From Natronocalculus amylovorans (GTDB lineage: Archaea; Halobacteriota; Halobacteria; Halobacteriales; Haloferacaceae), in NCBI RefSeq assembly GCF_023638035.1, contig NZ_JAKRVX010000001.1:1-64000 (forward strand): DNA of 64,000 bases, written 5' to 3'. This document shows positions 15,858 to 25,595 of the stretch, piece by piece. The notes beneath the pieces were generated by a model. It had not been told where the DNA came from. It did not search any database and worked only from the letters and a program-made list of their open reading frames with translations. Each line of letters starts with the position of its first letter. Position 1 is the stretch's first letter. The position numbers and the translations under genes were made by a program.

Positions 15858-18182
15858 ATGGAATACCTCCTCGTAGCGTGGTGGCTCCTCGCATATGCCG
15901 TACTCGGATTCTTGGGCTATCCGATCGCTGCACGGCTTTTTTCACGGTTTCATACAACTGGTGTTGGATTCGCACTTCCGATCGCGCTCGTTATTCTGAC
16001 AACAATCGCCTACTGGATTGGTCATCTTACGTTTGGACCGGTTGCACTCGCCGCAGGACTGATCGGCCTCACCCTTATATCGGCACTCTGTGCTTTTGAC
16101 CTCGATGCACTGCGCGATCGACAGCTGACACTAGCTGAAGAAATCACATGGGACCAAAATACCGTTGTTGCGTCGGCAACAGTGTTTACACTTGCATTCT
16201 TCCTGGTTGTCGCAATTAGGACCGCAGATCCAGCAGTGAGCGCCGCAGGTGGAGAGAAGTTCCTTGATTATGGGCTTCTTCGATCGCTCCTCCGCGCTGA
16301 AACGCTCCCCCCGGAGTCAATGTGGTTCGCTGGCGAGTCAGTGCAGTACTACTACGGTGGACACCTGATGACGGTGCTACTTGCGCTTCTCACCGGCACA
16401 AGTGCGGATTTTGCGTACAACCTCGCACTGGCTGGCTTTTTTGCGATGGTTGTTGTTGGGGTGTATGATCTCGCTGCCTCGATCGCCGCGCATCGAGGGT
16501 ACCCTGCCCGATTTGCTGGACTCTGTGGTGCGGTGTTTGTTGGACTCGCAGGGAATCTCATCACAGCTGGATGGCGCATAATCACGTCTCTTCCCGATCA
16601 AATTGCAGTTGCGATCGCCGATGGATGGGCCCAGGGCGTCGGCACAGAGCCGGACACCGTGTTGGCTGGTGAAGCTGGATTTAGCTACTGGGCACCGAGT
16701 CGGATTATCCCTGGAACAATCAACGAGTTTCCACTGTTTGCGTGGCTCAACGGTGATCTTCACGCACACATGATGGGTATTCCGTTCTTGTTGCTCGGTA
16801 TTGCGCTTGCATTTAGCTACTGGCTCACGCCGGAGCCCGATCGGCGCTGGCGGCAGTTCCTGCTGTTTGTCGCAGTCCCAATACTTGGCGGCTTACAAGT
16901 TATTGTTGACACATGGAGCGTCCCAACAATTATCGGCGTCGTGTGGCTCGCACTCACGTTTGCACCGGCACATCCACTCACTGTGCTCCCACGAGGGGCG
17001 TCAGCACACGCAAGCATTGAGAAACGGCTACCGACCACTGCGATCGCAACAGAGGTTGGGCGAACCGGCGGCGCGCTGATTGTGGCCGCGATCGTTGGCG
17101 GGTTGAGTTTTGCACTTGGTGCGCCCTTCTTACTGACTGCGACGAGCGGACAAGAGATCTCGTTGCTTGCAGGGAGCGATCGAAGCGCACTGAGTGGGCT
17201 CCTGATCGTTCATGGGGCGTTTGTAGCGGCATTTGGGCTGTATCTGATTGGACGAATTGCCCCGAGCCGAACTGGCGTCCTTGCGATTGCTGCAGCAGTT
17301 GGTGTGACACTGATTGCGGCGGTCATCTCATCATTTGCGATCTTAGCAGTTGCAGGACCCCTGCTACTGCTTGGATGGATCGCGCTCCGGTTTGATCGAG
17401 ATGTTGGATTTGAAACTGCGCTACTCATCGGCGGTGCGGGGCTGATCGGAATCGTCGAACTCGTGTACGTTGTCGAACAAGCCGGCCCACTGCGGCTGAA
17501 TACCGTATTCAAAGTGTACTTTCAGGTGTGGATCGTCTGGTCGATCGCAATGGGTGTTGTGCTTAGCTCATTCATTGCCCCACGCGAAAAGATTGCACAG
17601 TGGTGGCCGAGCAAACAAACACGAAAAACGGCCGGAATTGTTGTGGTTGTGATTCTATTTGCGGTTACGCTTCCGTATGCGGGGTATGCGCTCGCAGATC
17701 ATTTTGCGAACAATAACGCAGGAACGCTCCATGCAACGCAGTTCACAGAGGAGCGTTATCCCGAAGAAGCAGACGCAATTCGGTGGCTTGACGCTGAATC
17801 CGAGCGTGGGGATGTTCTACTTGAAGCGCCGGGGGCATCCATCTCTCCTGAAGGGCTTGCCGAAGACGGGTCGCACCCGGGCATCTATACATGGCGAGCG
17901 AATCCTGCCTCAACACTGACTGGTGTGCCAACGGTTGCGGGTTGGTCACACGAGGTTGGCTATCGGGGCGATGAGGCGTACTACGCGAGAGTAACGGAGG
18001 TCGATCGGGCGTTTGTCGGTGATCCAGAAGCCCAACAGGCAGTGCTGGATGCGTATGGGGTAACGTACATTTGGATTGGTCCAACCGAGGAACAACGCTA
18101 CGGTGAGATTTCGATTACAGAGCTTGAAACGGTTGAACTTGCATATGAAACCGGTGCGGTTCGGATCTATCGAGTACGCTAA
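15858..18182 (+). CDS. DUF2298 (archaeal YYY) multi-spanning membrane protein
   Basis: A 774-residue protein with a dozen or more membrane helices and the diagnostic QYYYGGH motif at about residue 164, with a large extracellular-type C-terminal region (about 605-774). DUF2298 proteins look like GT-C-fold glycosyltransferases, and the conserved acidic and His motifs (NGDLHAHMMGIP) fit that idea. Neighbouring GT2 and GtrA genes support a lipid-linked sugar pathway, but the donor and acceptor are unknown. Confidence 0.85.
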   Translation: MEYLLVAWWLLAYAVLGFLGYPIAARLFSRFHTTGVGFALPIALVILTTIAYWIGHLTFGPVALAAGLIGLTLISALCAFDLDALRDRQLTLAEEITWDQNTVVASATVFTLAFFLVVAIRTADPAVSAAGGEKFLDYGLLRSLLRAETLPPESMWFAGESVQYYYGGHLMTVLLALLTGTSADFAYNLALAGFFAMVVVGVYDLAASIAAHRGYPARFAGLCGAVFVGLAGNLITAGWRIITSLPDQIAVAIADGWAQGVGTEPDTVLAGEAGFSYWAPSRIIPGTINEFPLFAWLNGDLHAHMMGIPFLLLGIALAFSYWLTPEPDRRWRQFLLFVAVPILGGLQVIVDTWSVPTIIGVVWLALTFAPAHPLTVLPRGASAHASIEKRLPTTAIATEVGRTGGALIVAAIVGGLSFALGAPFLLTATSGQEISLLAGSDRSALSGLLIVHGAFVAAFGLYLIGRIAPSRTGVLAIAAAVGVTLIAAVISSFAILAVAGPLLLLGWIALRFDRDVGFETALLIGGAGLIGIVELVYVVEQAGPLRLNTVFKVYFQVWIVWSIAMGVVLSSFIAPREKIAQWWPSKQTRKTAGIVVVVILFAVTLPYAGYALADHFANNNAGTLHATQFTEERYPEEADAIRWLDAESERGDVLLEAPGASISPEGLAEDGSHPGIYTWRANPASTLTGVPTVAGWSHEVGYRGDEAYYARVTEVDRAFVGDPEAQQAVLDAYGVTYIWIGPTEEQRYGEISITELETVELAYETGAVRIYRVR

Positions 18183-18228
18183 CGCTCGCTTCTCGAACGA
18201 TAATAAATTCGGATAACAGAGACCGCGT

Positions 18229-18495
18229 TTAAACGGACAGTTCGCCGCGTGCTTTAATTACATCAAGCTCTGCGGCGTCAATCGTATCAACGTCCAACCA
18301 GTGCGGGACGTACTCTCGTTTTTCATAGGCTTCGCGCTCGTCTTCAGTGCCGATCGTACACCAGAGTTGGACCTCCTCAGGGCCGTGCCAGTCGCCCTGT
18401 CGTTGGATCGAAAAGCACACTTGTTCTTTCCCATCGTACTCGATGATAGCATCCTTCCGGATCCCCGGGTCCCCTCTAACGATGAGGTTCTGCAT
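18229..18495 (-). CDS. small conserved haloarchaeal protein (HAH_0734-like)
   Basis: An 88-residue acidic protein from the start MQNLIVRGDPGIRKDA. It contains CFSIQRQGDWHGPEEVQLWC, then a charged helix and VPHWLDVDTIDAAEL. I recognise it as a haloarchaea-specific family without known function. A longer reading frame exists upstream, but its extra 29 residues do not look like this family and contain unusual composition for a halophile. It diverges from the eL42 operon. Confidence 0.7.
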   Translation of the reverse strand: MQNLIVRGDPGIRKDAIIEYDGKEQVCFSIQRQGDWHGPEEVQLWCTIGTEDEREAYEKREYVPHWLDVDTIDAAELDVIKARGELSV

Positions 18496-18651
18496 ACCCC
18501 ACTGTTCGAAATGTCTGTGTTTAACCGCTTCGATGCAGTGTGGCGGCTGGCACAGAACTGTCACCGGTAGTGTACGAGTCACTCACACACTCGGGTCCGA
18601 ACCAAACGGGTTTTAACGCCCGATATCGAAGTCCCGCTAAGGTAGATAGCT

Positions 18652-18936
18652 ATGCAGATGCCACGCCGATTAAATACATACTGTCCGCATTGCCGCGCAC
18701 ACCACGAACACGAAGTCGAGAAGGTCCGAACCGGCCGATCGACTGGAATGAAAAAGGTCCAAGACCGACAGCGCAAACGTCAGAAAGCGTCGATCGGTAA
18801 CGCCGGGAAGTTCTCGAAAGTTCCTGGTGGTGACAAACCAACGAAAAAGACGAACCTGAAATACCGCTGTGCAGAGTGTGGGAAAGCCCACATGCGAAAA
18901 GGATGGCGCGCAGGCCGACTTGAGTTCCAGGAGTAA
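18652..18936 (+). CDS. rpl44e: large-subunit ribosomal protein eL42 (L44e)
   Basis: A 94-residue basic protein of the large subunit, near the E site. It has the zinc finger CPHC...CAEC and the conserved [10 protein letters not shown] and [15 protein letters not shown] segments. It starts MQMPRR like other haloarchaeal eL42. It is the first gene of the operon eL42-eS27-aIF2alpha-Nop10-PAC2. Confidence 0.97.
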   Translation: MQMPRRLNTYCPHCRAHHEHEVEKVRTGRSTGMKKVQDRQRKRQKASIGNAGKFSKVPGGDKPTKKTNLKYRCAECGKAHMRKGWRAGRLEFQE

Positions 18937-18939
18937 ATT

Positions 18940-19113
18940 ATGGCAGGAGATTACCTACGCGTTAAATGTGGTGACTGTGAGAACGAACAGATCGTCTTCC
19001 AGAAAGCAGCAAGCGTTATCAGCTGTGCTGTTTGCGGAACAACGCTCGCAGTTCCAACCGGTGGAAAAGCAGAGATCGAACACGAGATTGTCGAGACCGT
19101 CGAGGCACGATAA
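18940..19113 (+). CDS. rps27e: small-subunit ribosomal protein eS27
   Basis: A 57-residue protein starting [13 protein letters not shown], three bases after eL42. Its zinc ribbon is C-x2-C (CGDC) with CAVC, then [12 protein letters not shown], the usual eS27 ending. It sits on the 30S subunit. Length is normal for Archaea, and it is short enough to be missed by length-based gene finding. Confidence 0.96.
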   Translation: MAGDYLRVKCGDCENEQIVFQKAASVISCAVCGTTLAVPTGGKAEIEHEIVETVEAR

Positions 19114-19116
19114 CCG

Positions 19117-19917
19117 ATGAAGTACAGTGGCTGGCCCGAACCTGGTGACCTCGTCGTTGGAAAGGTAGATGAAATCGCCGATTTCGGTGTGTTCGTCGAC
19201 CTCGAAGAGTATGAGGACAAGCGCGGGCTTGCCCACATTAGCGAGGTCGCCAGCGGCTGGATCAAAAACGTTCGCGACCACGTCCGTGAAGGACAAACAG
19301 TGGTTGCAAAAGTGCTTGAAGTAAACGAGTCGTCCCAACAGATCGACCTCTCAATCAAGGACGTCAACGAGCACCAGCACAAAGAAAAGATCCAAGAGTG
19401 GAAAAACGAGCAGAAAGCCGATAATTGGATGCTGCTTGCATTCGGCGAAGATATTGAAAACGAAACGTACAGTGAGATTGCGAATGCAATGCTCACGGAG
19501 TACGAAACGCTCTATGATGCCTTCGAAGAAGCAGCAATTCACGGCACCGAAGCGCTCGAAGACACCGAACTCAGCGAAGATGAGATCGATGCGATCGTCG
19601 AGACTGCTCGTGAGAACGTGTCGGTGCCCTACGTTAATGTGACTGGCTACGTTGACCTCTCAATTGCGACGCCTGAGGGTGTTGACGCAATCAAAGATGC
19701 GCTCAAAGCAGCTGAAGGCAACGGCGAGGTCCCAGAAGAGGTTGAGCTATCTGTCTCCTATGTTGGCTCACCTGAGTATCGGATCAAGGTCCGAGCGCCG
19801 GATTATAAAACCGCTGAAGCAGAACTTGAGGCAAGCGCCTCTCGCGCAACTGCGGCGATCAAATCCGTTGGTGGCCTTGGGGAGTTCCACAGAGAGCGCC
19901 GTGAAGACGACGAATAA
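19117..19917 (+). CDS. eif2a: translation initiation factor aIF2 alpha subunit
   Basis: A 266-residue subunit of the heterotrimer that brings Met-tRNAi to the ribosome. Residues 1-85 form an S1 RNA-binding domain ([20 protein letters not shown]), followed by a helical domain and a C-terminal alpha/beta domain that contacts the gamma subunit. The gene starts three bases after eS27. Its tRNA partner, initiator tRNA-Met, is encoded about 4.7 kb upstream. Confidence 0.97.
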   Translation: MKYSGWPEPGDLVVGKVDEIADFGVFVDLEEYEDKRGLAHISEVASGWIKNVRDHVREGQTVVAKVLEVNESSQQIDLSIKDVNEHQHKEKIQEWKNEQKADNWMLLAFGEDIENETYSEIANAMLTEYETLYDAFEEAAIHGTEALEDTELSEDEIDAIVETARENVSVPYVNVTGYVDLSIATPEGVDAIKDALKAAEGNGEVPEEVELSVSYVGSPEYRIKVRAPDYKTAEAELEASASRATAAIKSVGGLGEFHRERREDDE

Positions 19918-19937
19918 GTCGTTTCTTGCAGCTTTTT

Positions 19938-20117
19938 ATGAAATCCGACATCCATATCTGTTCAGTTTGGGAACAAGCGCACGATCGACCAGTGTACACG
20001 CTTGAGGACAGTTGTCCGGAGTGTGGTGCAACGGCAATCAACACTGCTCCCGCGCCGTTTAATCCGGACGATCCGTATGGCGAGTATCGCAGGGCACGGA
20101 AACGTGACGACACCTAA
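19938..20117 (+). CDS. nop10: H/ACA ribonucleoprotein subunit Nop10
   Basis: A 59-residue protein that links Cbf5 and L7Ae in pseudouridylating H/ACA RNPs. MKSDIHICSVWEQ, YTLEDSCPECG and the basic PYGEYRRARKR tail are typical. The two N-terminal zinc cysteines (CxxC) are replaced by C-S, leaving C9 plus the CPEC pair, common in haloarchaea. I use the ATG at 19938; an upstream start would add four atypical residues. Confidence 0.95.
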   Translation: MKSDIHICSVWEQAHDRPVYTLEDSCPECGATAINTAPAPFNPDDPYGEYRRARKRDDT

Positions 20118-20166
20118 CGCAGCCGTACCGACGCCCTCTTAACCTATCCGGACACGAGTACTGTGC

Positions 20167-20931
20167 ATGGACGCGATCGATATTGAGCGAGTTGCTGACC
20201 CGGAGTTGACAGATCCGGTTCTTATCGAGGGATTGCCGGGTGTCGGTCACGTTGGTAAACTCGCCGCAGAACATATTCTTGAAGAGTTGGACAGTGAGCT
20301 TGTCCGTCGGCTCTATGCGGAGGAGTTCCCCCCACAAGTGACGATCGACGATGAAGGCGTCGCGTCGTTGACCTGTGCGGAGTTCCATGCAGTGCATACA
20401 CCAGATGATGCACCAGACCTGCTCGTGCTTACAGGTGACCACCAGGCGGCCACAAACGCTGGTCACTATACACTCACCGACGCAATCTTGACGATCGCAG
20501 AGTCGTTCGATGTTGAACGAGCATTCGCACTCGGTGGGGTACCAACTGGTGAACTTGTCGAAGAGTACACCGTCCTCGGGGCAGTGACAGATGCTGCACT
20601 CAAAGAATCACTCGAAGCGGTGGACGTTGAGTTCCGGGCTGATGAACCCGCTGGCGGAATCGTTGGTGTCAGTGGCCTCTTGCTTGGTCTTGGAAAGCGT
20701 CGTGGACTGGATGTCGCCTGCTTGATGGGGGAAACGAGCGGCTATCTTGTCGATCCAAAGAGCGCACAGGCAGTGCTTGAGGTACTACAATCTGTACTCT
20801 CAATCGAGGTTGACTTCGGCTCGCTAGAAGAGCGTGCCGAGGAGATGGAAGAGGTAGCAGGAAAGATCCGTGAGATGCAGAGTCAACAGACGCAGATTCC
20901 GAGCGACGACGAGCTCCGGTACATCGGCTAA
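20167..20931 (+). CDS. PAC2-family proteasome assembly chaperone homologue
   Basis: A 254-residue protein with the PAC2 (Pfam ATP-grasp-like) fold: LIEGLPGVGHVGKLAAEHIL at the start, LGGVPTGE in the middle, and GVSGLLLGLGKRRGLDVACLMGETSGY with PKSAQAVLE toward the end. Archaeal members (PbaB type) associate with proteasome core assembly, though direct function in haloarchaea is unproven. It ends the translation/RNP operon, a conserved neighbourhood. Confidence 0.9.
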   Translation: MDAIDIERVADPELTDPVLIEGLPGVGHVGKLAAEHILEELDSELVRRLYAEEFPPQVTIDDEGVASLTCAEFHAVHTPDDAPDLLVLTGDHQAATNAGHYTLTDAILTIAESFDVERAFALGGVPTGELVEEYTVLGAVTDAALKESLEAVDVEFRADEPAGGIVGVSGLLLGLGKRRGLDVACLMGETSGYLVDPKSAQAVLEVLQSVLSIEVDFGSLEERAEEMEEVAGKIREMQSQQTQIPSDDELRYIG

Positions 20932-21009
20932 CACAGACAACCATACGAACAGCACAACGAGACCAGTGATCCGGCACACATATACCGTATCCCACATCAA
21001 CATTCATGT

Positions 21010-22176
21010 ATGAAAACGGTACGCGTCGCTGGCGTCGGTCTCACACATTTTGGGAGTGCACCCGATCGAACGGGCCGCGATCTCTTCGCGGAGGCGGCTC
21101 AGCGGGCATTTGACGATGCCGGTGTCGCTCGGTCGGATGTTGATGAACTCAACTATGGCAACTTCATGGGTGCAGATGCAGAACGACAAAGCCATCAAGC
21201 GCCGATTATGGCTGATGCAGCAGGTATTCATTGCCCGGCTACGCGATACGAACTTGCGTGTGCGTCTGCTGGTGTCGCCGTTCGAGCGGCTGTTCGGACG
21301 ATTCGATCGGGTGCGGCAGACGTAATCCTTGCCGGTGGGATGGAGCGAATGACAAACCTCTCGACACCAGCAGCGACTGACGCGCTGTCCATCGCTGCTG
21401 ATTCGTTGTTTGAGGTTCGTGCAGGGATAACGTTCCCCGGCGCGTATGCACTGATGGCGCAGGCATATTTTGATTCGTTTGGTGGCGATCGAGAAGACCT
21501 TGCACACATCGCAGTGAAGAATCACAAGAATGCGGTTCCGAACGAATATGCACAGTACCAACGTGAAATAACGGTTGGACAGGTATTAGATGCACCACAG
21601 GTTGCCTCTCCGCTTGGATTATTTGATGCATGCCCAATCACTGATGGAGCGAGCGCGATTGTCCTCGTCTCCGATAGCTATGCAACCGAGAATGATATTG
21701 ATGCACCAGTTACCATCTCCGGAACTGGACAAGGAAGCGACAGAGCAGCACTCAGTGAACGAGAGCACATGGCGCAGACGCCGGCCGCAACAGCAGCTGC
21801 AGAGATGGCCTATGCCGAAGCAGGAGTCACACCGGATGACGTCGACGTTGCAGAAGTACACGACTGCTTTACGATCGCAGAAGTGCTGGCGCTTGAATCG
21901 ATCGGATTTTACGAGCCCGGTGCGGGGATTGGGGCTGCAGCGCGTGGTGAGACTACTGCAGACAGCGATCGACCGATTAACCTCTCGGGGGGATTGAAAG
22001 CAAAAGGCCACCCAGTTGGCGCAACTGGTGGGAGCCAGATTGCAGAGATGACACGCCTGCTACGTGGGGATCACCCGAATAGCAACCATGTTTCTGATGC
22101 AGAGATTGGACTGACACACAATGCGGGGGGAACCGTTGCAAGTGCGGTTGTCCATATTTTGGAGGTGGACAAATGA
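21010..22176 (+). CDS. SCP-x-type thiolase domain protein
   Basis: This 388-residue thiolase-fold enzyme has its nucleophilic cysteine in ELACASAG, with NHKNAVPN, EVHDCFTIAE and GGLKAKGHPVGATG completing the active site. It performs acyl-CoA C-C bond formation or cleavage. Archaeal members act with a DUF35 partner, encoded by the next gene with a 4-base overlap. A box A (CATATACC, about 20980-20988) predicts a leaderless start. Acetoacetyl-CoA or beta-oxidation roles are both possible. Confidence 0.92.
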   Translation: MKTVRVAGVGLTHFGSAPDRTGRDLFAEAAQRAFDDAGVARSDVDELNYGNFMGADAERQSHQAPIMADAAGIHCPATRYELACASAGVAVRAAVRTIRSGAADVILAGGMERMTNLSTPAATDALSIAADSLFEVRAGITFPGAYALMAQAYFDSFGGDREDLAHIAVKNHKNAVPNEYAQYQREITVGQVLDAPQVASPLGLFDACPITDGASAIVLVSDSYATENDIDAPVTISGTGQGSDRAALSEREHMAQTPAATAAAEMAYAEAGVTPDDVDVAEVHDCFTIAEVLALESIGFYEPGAGIGAAARGETTADSDRPINLSGGLKAKGHPVGATGGSQIAEMTRLLRGDHPNSNHVSDAEIGLTHNAGGTVASAVVHILEVDK

Positions 22177-22559
22177 GCGATCGGATCAAAGATACCGGCT
22201 ATGATGAGTGGCTTGATGCGATCGAAGACGGCTCAGGCTACTATTTACAGTCTCCTGCTGGCCATGGGTCGCTTCCGCCACGTCGGGTCTGCCCATATAC
22301 TGGCTCCACTGAACTCACGGAAACACCGCTTCCAGAAACGGGAACGATCGAAACTTATAGTGTGATCTATGTCGCTGCACCAGGCTTTGCGGATGATACA
22401 CCATATGCAACCGCAGTTGTCACGTTCGGTCCAGTCCGACTCACCGGTATTGTTCGTGGTGCCGATCCCGAGCACGTAGAAACTGGACAAACAGTAACTG
22501 TAGGTGTCGAACATCGAAAGACATCTGATGATCGGGTTGTCGTCTTCCGACCTGCGTAA
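22173..22559 (+). CDS. DUF35 OB-fold partner of thiolase, degenerate zinc ribbon
   Basis: A 128-residue protein with an N-terminal rubredoxin-like ribbon and an OB-fold (GTIETYSVIYVAAPGFAD, VTFGPVRLTGIVRG). Homologues channel acyl-CoA between thiolase and partner enzymes. The ribbon normally has four cysteines; here only one remains (CPYTGS), so zinc binding is unlikely. It is coupled to the thiolase by an ATGA overlap. Confidence 0.88.
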   Translation: MSDRIKDTGYDEWLDAIEDGSGYYLQSPAGHGSLPPRRVCPYTGSTELTETPLPETGTIETYSVIYVAAPGFADDTPYATAVVTFGPVRLTGIVRGADPEHVETGQTVTVGVEHRKTSDDRVVVFRPA

Positions 22560-22565
22560 CCGGCG

Positions 22566-23501
22566 CTAGTTTTTTATGGCGACGATTCGGTCGCTAACTC
22601 CCTCAAGAAACTCTGATGGAAACTCAACGTGTGGTAACAGCATCGAATCATCAAGGACAATCAGTGTTGCATCTGCAGATTCAGCCAGCGCCCTCCCGTT
22701 CGAAAGTGGCGTAATATCCGCTTCTCGCCCCCATACGATCGTTACTGGTAGCTCAAGCGATCGAAGCACGACATCGAGATTGATGTCCGTATTCAGATAG
22801 CCACTAATGAACGATGCTGGTGCGAATCGAGCGTTTGGTTGGTGTGCGGTGGTCCACTCATATTCTTGCCACTCGTCACTAACCTTATCCATATCATAGT
22901 AGCCGTGATCGGCGTTGAAGTAGCGAATCGATGGTTTTGAAACAACAAGATTGAACAGCGCTTCCCCAACAAGCGGGAGTCTAAACAGCTCAAGCAGCGC
23001 TCCTTTTGGGGGTTCTGGACCTGCGACCGTCGTTGGGCAGATCAATACAAGCGAAGCGATCGGTGTCTCATTTGCAGCAGCAGCGGCGTATGCACCGGTA
23101 AGCGAAGATGCAATCACTGCTGGTTCATTGAATTCTGACAGAAAGTCGATTATGAAATCCTCGTACAGTGCTGCAGAGTACCGAAGCGGTGGGCGGTCCG
23201 ATCGACCGAATCCAGGTAGGTCAGGAGCAATTACGTGGTACTCTTCAGCGAGCTCGTCAAATATTTCTCGGAACTCACCGCTCGAACCTGCGGCATTGAT
23301 TCCGTGTAAACAGACGAGATCTGGGTTAGATGGGTCACCTGCTTCAGTATATGCAACGTTCATTCCACGCCATCGGTAGAGCTGTTGGTGACCCTCGAGT
23401 GCCGGTTCGAGCGACGGAGTACGGCGGCGGAGGGTGGTATTAACTGCAGCGATCGCACCGAGACCAAGAGTAGCGTATCCAAGTCCGCGTCGGAGATCCA
23501 T
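22566..23501 (-). CDS. alpha/beta-fold hydrolase
   Basis: A 311-residue serine hydrolase from the start [15 protein letters not shown]. The sequence has the oxyanion [25 protein letters not shown], the nucleophile elbow [10 protein letters not shown] (S-x-S-x-T form) and a C-terminal aspartate/histidine region ([17 protein letters not shown]). A single hydrophobic helix near the N-terminus may anchor it to the membrane. The longer upstream start at 23603 would overlap the meaB gene end and looks unlikely. Substrate unknown. Confidence 0.85.
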   Translation of the reverse strand: MDLRRGLGYATLGLGAIAAVNTTLRRRTPSLEPALEGHQQLYRWRGMNVAYTEAGDPSNPDLVCLHGINAAGSSGEFREIFDELAEEYHVIAPDLPGFGRSDRPPLRYSAALYEDFIIDFLSEFNEPAVIASSLTGAYAAAAANETPIASLVLICPTTVAGPEPPKGALLELFRLPLVGEALFNLVVSKPSIRYFNADHGYYDMDKVSDEWQEYEWTTAHQPNARFAPASFISGYLNTDINLDVVLRSLELPVTIVWGREADITPLSNGRALAESADATLIVLDDSMLLPHVEFPSEFLEGVSDRIVAIKN

Positions 23502-23575
23502 ACTATCGACTACGGTCTGTGGGATGTTAAAACCGGCCGGGACTGCCAGTAAATTTGATAGACGACACGGGGATA

Positions 23576-24634
23576 TCAGCTGTCGAGCCTGTTTTCTACG
23601 CACTCTGTGAGTGGCTGTAACAGCTCGTCTGCGATCGTATATGGATCGGTGCGTCGATCTGCAACCTGATCTGCCAACCGATCGATACCACCGGCAGCTT
23701 CAATCTCGGATTCTAACAGTCTAGCGGCATCCGATCGAAGGTGCTGTCTGATCTCTTCAGCATATCGGATCCGTGCGTTCGCTTGGAGACCACCAGTTGT
23801 TTTGAGGTGTGTATAGTGTTTTTCGAGTGCGCCACGGAATTCAGTAATCCCCTCATTGTGTGTTGCGACCGTTTTCAAGACTGGCGGTTCCCATCGATCT
23901 TCATCATCATCGCCGTCAGGCGAGTCAGGATGCTCTGGGATCTCAAATCCGTGATGGCCGGTGTCTAACCCAGCCATTGGATCGCCTCGCATATGGATCA
24001 TCTCTTCAAGATCTGCGACGGTCTTTGTCGCACCGGACATATCAGCTTTATTAACCACAAAAATATCACCGATCTCTAAGATACCTGCTTTGAGCATCTG
24101 CACGTCGTCGCCCGACCCTGGCTGGACCAATACGACGACGGTATCTGCTGTTTTGACAATATCAATTTCGTTTTGACCAGCACCGACCGTCTCAATGATA
24201 ATTCGATCCTTCCCAAATGCATCGAGTGCCTTTACGGCATCTGCCGTTGCTGTCGAGAGGCCACCAAGCTGTCCTCGTGCGCTCATCGATCGGAAAAAGA
24301 CATCCATATCACCGACATTTGAAGCCATTCGGATGCGGTCACCAAGCACAGCACCACCAGTATATGGTGAAGATGGGTCGACCGCGATGATCCCAACGGT
24401 GTCTCCCTGGTCGCGGTACTGTTTTGCAAGTTTATCGACAAGCGTTGACTTTCCTGCACCTGGGCTCCCCGTGATTCCCACAACCGTGGCATTACCGGTG
24501 TGCGAATGAAGCTCCGAGACGAGATCGCGGTAGCCCGGCGATCGGTTTTCGATTTTTGTAATCGCCCGAGCGAGTGCTCGATGTTTCCCTGCCAATAAAT
24601 CTTCGATGAGAGCTGAATGTGTTGCCTGACTCAT
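23576..24634 (-). CDS. meaB: MeaB/ArgK GTPase, methylmalonyl-CoA mutase chaperone
   Basis: This 352-residue G3E-type GTPase guards methylmalonyl-CoA mutase and gates cobalamin loading. P-loop GSPGAGKST (56-64), the switch/Walker B region [11 protein letters not shown] and NKAD for guanine are all present. It lies 6 bases downstream of the mutase B12-binding subunit gene, a functional pair. The mutase large subunit is encoded 35 kb away in this window. Confidence 0.95.
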   Translation of the reverse strand: MSQATHSALIEDLLAGKHRALARAITKIENRSPGYRDLVSELHSHTGNATVVGITGSPGAGKSTLVDKLAKQYRDQGDTVGIIAVDPSSPYTGGAVLGDRIRMASNVGDMDVFFRSMSARGQLGGLSTATADAVKALDAFGKDRIIIETVGAGQNEIDIVKTADTVVVLVQPGSGDDVQMLKAGILEIGDIFVVNKADMSGATKTVADLEEMIHMRGDPMAGLDTGHHGFEIPEHPDSPDGDDDEDRWEPPVLKTVATHNEGITEFRGALEKHYTHLKTTGGLQANARIRYAEEIRQHLRSDAARLLESEIEAAGGIDRLADQVADRRTDPYTIADELLQPLTECVENRLDS

Positions 24635-24640
24635 ACAGCG

Positions 24641-25060
24641 TTAGCGTCGCTCAGGTGCATTTTCTCGGATAAATGAGACGGTCTCTTCCATCGGTGTCCC
24701 TGGCCCAAAGATCTCTGCGACACCAAGTTCATAGAGCTTCTCTCGGTCGCCATCGGGAATAATACCACCAACAATAATCAGCGTATCATCAAACGCGTCA
24801 TACTCTTTCAACCCATCAACGATTTTTGGCACAAGTGTATTGTGAGCACCGGAGAGAATTGAGATTCCAAGTACATCAACATCTTCTTGAACGGCTGCTT
24901 GGACGATTTCAGCAGGTGCTCTGTGGAGCCCCGAGTAGATCACCTCAAATCCGGCATCTCGGAATGCCCGTGCAATTACGTGTGCACCGCGATCGTGGCC
25001 ATCCAACCCGACTTTCGCCACGAGACAGCGAATTGATCGTTGCTCTGCGTCTGCGCTCAT
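24641..25060 (-). CDS. mcmA2: methylmalonyl-CoA mutase, B12-binding small subunit
   Basis: This 139-residue domain binds adenosylcobalamin: KVGLDGHDRGAHVIAR contains the D-x-H-x2-G lower-ligand histidine, SILSGAHNTL and VGGIIPDGDREKL complete the site. It corresponds to the C-terminal part of one-chain mutases. It pairs with the large subunit at 59894-61594 to interconvert methylmalonyl- and succinyl-CoA. I start at the ATG encoding MSADAEQRS; the upstream frame is hydrophobic and unlike the family. It is followed by meaB. Confidence 0.95.
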   Translation of the reverse strand: MSADAEQRSIRCLVAKVGLDGHDRGAHVIARAFRDAGFEVIYSGLHRAPAEIVQAAVQEDVDVLGISILSGAHNTLVPKIVDGLKEYDAFDDTLIIVGGIIPDGDREKLYELGVAEIFGPGTPMEETVSFIRENAPERR

Positions 25061-25196
25061 ACATTTGATTTCGAGGGCGGATCGTTTGACTCTAACGGAA
25101 AATCGGGAAGAATACAACGAGAAGGACCAACCAATCTCACAGACAACCACAGAATATGAAAAAATGATGAAATGATCTCCCCCCGAACTAGGTGAT

Positions 25197-25592
25197 ATGG
25201 TACATCTACAATCAATGCTGCTTCAAGCCGACGCTGGCATGACTGGTGCAATCACCGTCTTCGTCGTGAGCTTTGCGATCGGAACTGCAGCCATCTACGC
25301 CGGCGCACGGTTGGTCATCGACAGTGAGACTGGTGTCGTTCGTGCTGGAGTCACTGCGCTTTTGGGTGCGATTGTCTGGACTGTTGTCAGCCTGTTCGTT
25401 GGGTGGATCCCACTGATCGGACCGCTACTTATGCTTGCTGCATGGATTACCGTAATTAACGTGCTGTACCCTGGCAGTTGGAGAACTGCGATCGGTGTTG
25501 GGTTTGTTGCATGGCTTGTAGCACTCGGGTTGCTCATTGCACTGGCGAGTATTGGCATCGGATCCTACGATGCAATGGGGGTTCCGCTGTAG
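25197..25592 (+). CDS. four-helix membrane protein of unknown function
   Basis: A 131-residue protein that is almost wholly hydrophobic, with helices near 15-40, 48-66, 70-90 and 97-118, separated by short loops such as RLVIDSETG. I recognise it only as a type common in haloarchaea; no catalytic motif is visible. It is convergent with the S9 peptidase gene by four bases and divergent from the mutase small subunit. Confidence 0.7.
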   Translation: MVHLQSMLLQADAGMTGAITVFVVSFAIGTAAIYAGARLVIDSETGVVRAGVTALLGAIVWTVVSLFVGWIPLIGPLLMLAAWITVINVLYPGSWRTAIGVGFVAWLVALGLLIALASIGIGSYDAMGVPL

Positions 25593-25595
25593 GGC

